Of a stretch of DNA of 64,000 nucleotides, positions 60,686 through 64,000 are shown one piece after another. Origin of the DNA: Phoronis australis (lineage: Eukaryota; Phoronida; Phoronidae). Each line of letters opens with the position of its first letter. Position 1 is the first letter of the stretch. The DNA lies in NCBI GenBank assembly GCA_002633005.1, contig NMRA01000387.1:239681-303680 (forward strand), read 5' to 3'. The notes beneath the pieces are model-generated. The model was not told the origin of the DNA and did not search any database. It saw only the letters and a list, made by a program, of their open reading frames with translations. A program made the translations under genes and the position numbers.

Positions 60686-60881
60686 CCGGCCGGGGCAGTG
60701 ACAGCCGACCCTGAGAAACGTAAGCTCATCCAACAGCAACTGGTGCTGCTGCTGCACGCTCACAAGTGTCAGCGACGGGAGACCAACGGAGAGGTGCGTA
60801 CCTGCACGCTTCCGCACTGTCGAACCATGAAGAACGTGCTGACACACATGACAACATGCAACATGGGCAAGACGTGTAAAG
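60686..60881 (+). CDS. CREBBP: CREBBP/p300 exon 3: first part of TAZ1 zinc finger
   Basis: The acceptor is cttgtgcag and the donor is gtgagt from 60882. The exon reads [20 protein letters not shown], then [20 protein letters not shown] and so on to GKTCK. This is the TAZ1 (CH1) domain and is nearly identical to human CBP. TAZ1 binds the transactivation domains of HIF-1alpha, CITED2, STAT2 and others. Visible zinc ligands are His and Cys of HAHKC, the two Cys of CTLPHC, His and Cys of HMTTC and the Cys of GKTC. The remaining ligands are in the next exon. It begins in phase 0 and ends in phase 1, and the split after GKTCK falls at the position I recall for the vertebrate gene. Confidence 0.97.
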
Positions 60882-62411
60882 GTGAGTCGGGCGTGCTGTG
60901 ACCTTCTTAGCTGTTGGTAATATAAGGGGAGGGGGGTGAAGCTGCGTTTGTTTGGAGTATTATTTAGTTAAAAACCTTATACAGTTAACATGTCTGATGA
61001 TCATAATTGTCATCATGGCCCATGTTTTTAAGTAAATTGTCTCTTCATTTAGCAACAGTGTATCCAGACATTCTTGGTTTCGACTTGTTGCTGAATACCT
61101 GGAAAATGACTAAACAAATTTCTATGCATGGGAAACTCCTGTTAAATCAAGGAAGGCTTCATTGTGATGACATGTATTGGTTTATGTTTGATGGCAATCA
61201 TTACCAAAATGTCTACTGAAAGCATGTTTTGGAAGTCATAAAAATGTAAACAATGTGAGTGGAAACCCTGGCAATAGTTTCAATTTTTCAGGTAGCTAGC
61301 AGATTTTGTGCATAAAGTTCACCCTGTCTAGAGACACTAGTTTTTCTTGATGGTGGTCAGAAAACGGGGCGGAATTCACGAAACTGAGGTTTTGAACAGG
61401 ATGTATTTATGTCTGTGATCGATTCCAGACTTTTATGCTTTGTAATTTCTGAAAATTGAAAGTAATCCATCAAAAAACTATTGCTGGAGACCAATTCCAG
61501 CCACAACTCTTTCGATTATCACTTTGCACTAGACAAGTACTGTAGTTACTGTAATAAGTGCCCTTGTACTTTAAGCGCCACCCCAACTGGATTCGAATTT
61601 CATAAATGCAGTCGTCCTTTGTTTCGGTTCAACAGACGAGATAAAACTGATATATGACTTTACAATATGACCTCAGTCTTTCTGTTAATGCTGATGATCT
61701 AATTGATGTGATTGCACAAAATTTCCATGCTTCCACCCTGTATACAGTATTAATTCTTTACCATTTACAACCCACTTCAAACTTCCACTGTTGTTTCAAA
61801 AAAAAAGGAATTACCAATACCACACAATTTCTTGTTGACCAATCGGAGATACACATGTTTTGATGGCATCACAAGGAATCGCTGCTTATTAACCATTGCA
61901 TCTGATTTTGATAGTAACTAATTCCAATTTAGCCATCTGTGGTGTTGAATGTAGGTTAATTTTTTTACCAATTTAGTGGTCTGTTGCAGTAAAAGGATAT
62001 GAAATGTACTGAAAACTGGAAATGAATGCAGTTTGGTGACAACATTCTCACCAATTTAAGCTCCCTTTGTGCGACCTTCCCAAATGTCCCGGGCAGTTAT
62101 TAGGGCAAATATGGCAATTGTACATTCTTTCTGAAGGTGGCACTATATTTTTCTTGTTTCTGACCATCAACGAGCAATTATGCCTGGCAGCAAGTTATCG
62201 GTGAAATAGAGCAGCGAGAAAAAGGCAGCACCTAGAACATTTTATGCTGACCATGTGGCTTTGTTTTGTCAGCATCCAGTAGACATTTCAAGAATTGTCT
62301 CAAACAAAGGTCATGTTAAAACCAATGACTTGTCATTTACTAATTTTGAAATTATAAACGGACATGGTCGATTTACACAATATATCTAAGGGATGGCTGT
62401 GTTGGTTACAG
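60882..62411 (+). other. CREBBP intron 3
   Basis: A 1.53-kb intron splitting the TAZ1 domain. No other feature is recognised in it. Confidence 0.85.
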
Positions 62412-62522
62412 TTGCGCATTGCGCGTCGTCAAGGCAAATAATCTCACATTGGAAGAACTGTAAGCGCAACGACTGTCCAGTGTGCCTGCCCCTGAAGCAG
62501 GCCCCAGACAAGAGGAACGCAG
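62412..62522 (+). CDS. CREBBP: CREBBP/p300 exon 4: end of TAZ1
   Basis: The acceptor is tggttacag and the donor is gtaatg from 62523. With the carried base it reads [20 protein letters not shown], then [17 protein letters not shown]. It completes TAZ1: Cys of VAHC, His and Cys of HWKNC, and the two Cys of CPVC, so all twelve zinc ligands (three HCCC sites) are present over the two exons. The exon ends in phase 1. The KIX, bromodomain, acetyltransferase and TAZ2 parts must lie beyond the right edge. Confidence 0.97.
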
Positions 62523-63204
62523 GTAATGAGGACTTCTTTACACGCAGTGAGTACAATTACTACATGTCCTGCATGCTACTGCCAGCCCTGCCTGTCTCTG
62601 TGTCTACACATGTCCCGGTCAACTTGGAGGGGGTGTGGGCTACTAGTATCCGTGATTTCCGTGTCTCGTGGGTATTCTACTGTCCAAGTCTGCTGCTGGT
62701 TGCTTTGTGGATCCTAACTTTTCCGTGTTTGCTGATAGTCCATTAAAATTCTGTTTTACCTTTTTTCTTCTAGCTGTGTTGTAACTTATTGACGACACAT
62801 TGAAAGACTCTTTCACCCAGCCAGCGCCTAGACAACGCACTGGTTGTTGACTTTCTCTCAAAAGTGATGGCTTTCAAATGCCTTTATTTTCTCCTCGTCA
62901 GAAAATTGTCCTTTAATCATGAGTTTCTAGTTGAGCCTATTTGCTTGAAGTGGTGTTCCCACTTACCATTCATGGTTGTTAGAATTCTGTCGCAGGAAAA
63001 TTTAATTTACGTGTTCATCTGGTAAATCTTGACTGCTGTGAATGGAACTTGGAAGTTCTTTGATTACCATCTCGGCGTTGAAAGCTTAGTGTTATTGCAG
63101 AGCTAAACACCTACTTTTGGTGATTTTGACTGTTAGGTAGATAGAGATGCGTCTTTCATTGGGTTCTTGGTGAAACACAGCATTAACCTTAAACATTCAC
63201 TCAA
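62523..63204 (+). other. CREBBP intron 4, start
   Basis: Intronic AT-rich sequence after the TAZ1 exon. No KIX-type exon is recognised before the repeat at 63205. Confidence 0.7.
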
Positions 63205-64000
63205 TTATTATGCACCCGCATATGTATGTGTGGGCGCATGTTATCGTCATCTCTGTGTGGTGGTCCGCTGCTATATTCTGGATTTTAATGTGATTTGGGA
63301 GAAGTGTTCCTATTAAGCTGCCAACGGGTAACAGATGGTGGTAACGTTTTTTTTTTTGTTGTTTTTTTTAGTCCTACCGATTTTTGTCGGCGAAAGGTTC
63401 ACATCTCAACTATTTCAAGGCTGGGTAGCGCGCATGTTTTAGGCCGTAAAAGTTTCCGCGTTTTTTGTCATTGGTCATTCCAAGCCCTGCTGATGACAGA
63501 TAACGATGATTTTCAGACTGACCCGAATACCGCTGAGACCACTGGGGATAATTTTAGTTTGTTACGTTTGCCTCTATATCTTCCAAGTCCCTTGATGGAT
63601 TTTCATGAAATTCGGCAAATGGGTTTTTAATACGGAAGCGATGGAATTCCATTTTCGGATGGATTGGACAGATTTTACACCACGTATTGAACATTTTTGT
63701 TATTTTTCCGCCTGTTTTCTGGCATCCGCCTCTCTATCTGCTATAGCGCTCAAAGAAAAGTTACAGGTGTGTTACTGATGAAAAGGCAACAACTAATGTT
63801 GAGTTTCGGACGGGTCCGACTACTGTGTTGCCCCCATGTGTGTCTGAGGCTGAATCTCCATAACCCTTTGAAGGAGCTTTATCAAATTTGAAAGATGTAT
63901 TCCTATGGAGCCGTCGACAAAGAGTAATGAGTGTCGAACTGATCCAGATACCACTGTACCCCCAAGTGGCAAATTTTTTTACGTTTGCCTTTGTATCTTC
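63205..64000 (+). repeat. Dispersed repeat R1, third copy, runs off the right edge
   Basis: It begins with the hairpin-like head (atgcacccgcatatg...tgtgggcgcat). Next come the T-run, CCGATTTTTGTCGG and 'tttcaaggctgggtagcgc' as at 18986, and then the ~145-bp-type units seen at 4655-5732 (tcatgaaattcggcaaatggg, gtttcggacgggtccgactac, cccccaagtggcaaa). It is clearly more diverged from the 4.7-kb copy than that copy is from its allelic duplicate. It joins the 18.99-kb and 4.7-kb fragments into one family. Confidence 0.8.

Noticed and set aside
62643-62861. Further CREBBP exon after 62522
   Set aside because: The open frames here do not continue the CREBBP phase or resemble the sequence expected before KIX. 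The GT donor at 62523 is clear.

Overview
This window is nuclear DNA from an animal. It is intron-rich and AT-rich, with spliced coding exons bounded by GT/AG sites, many short inverted-repeat transposons and no bacterial-style gene packing. It carries the 3' part of an adenylyl cyclase 9 gene (ADCY9), followed on the same strand by the 5' part of a CREB-binding protein/p300 gene (CREBBP). From memory, ADCY9 and CREBBP are also tandem neighbours in the same order and orientation on human 16p13.3. With slowly evolving proteins, compact domains and high allelic difference, this suggests a marine invertebrate bilaterian, probably a deuterostome. The species cannot be fixed from the sequence alone.

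Layout. 1-36,388: no exon that I can recognise, probably the large intron before the end of the ADCY9 C1a domain plus transposon debris. It holds a hAT-like element at 2.7-4.6 kb, a dispersed repeat built from ~145-bp units, a 2.2-kb element with perfect 13-bp terminal inverted repeats at 11.9-14.1 kb, several MITEs and a 21-bp minisatellite at 30.6 kb. 36,389-49,944: five ADCY9 exons (end of C1a, the C1b linker, then one large exon with the second six-helix membrane block and the whole C2 catalytic domain). 49,945-56,978: downstream region of ADCY9 and the promoter/5' leader of CREBBP. 56,979-62,522: four CREBBP exons (N terminus with nuclear localisation signal, LXXLL box, Q/N/S/M-rich linker, complete TAZ1 zinc finger). 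62,523-64,000: intron and another copy of the dispersed repeat. The gene continues past the window.

The two genes sit at the two ends of one pathway. Adenylyl cyclase makes cAMP, cAMP activates PKA, PKA phosphorylates CREB, and CBP is the coactivator recruited by phospho-CREB. Three full palindromic cAMP response elements also lie in the window.

Assembly caution: six single-N positions occur. Four of them separate two almost identical direct copies (1.9, 1.04, 0.49 and 0.35 kb). These look like unmerged overlapping contig ends or alleles, so the apparent tandem duplications are probably not real.
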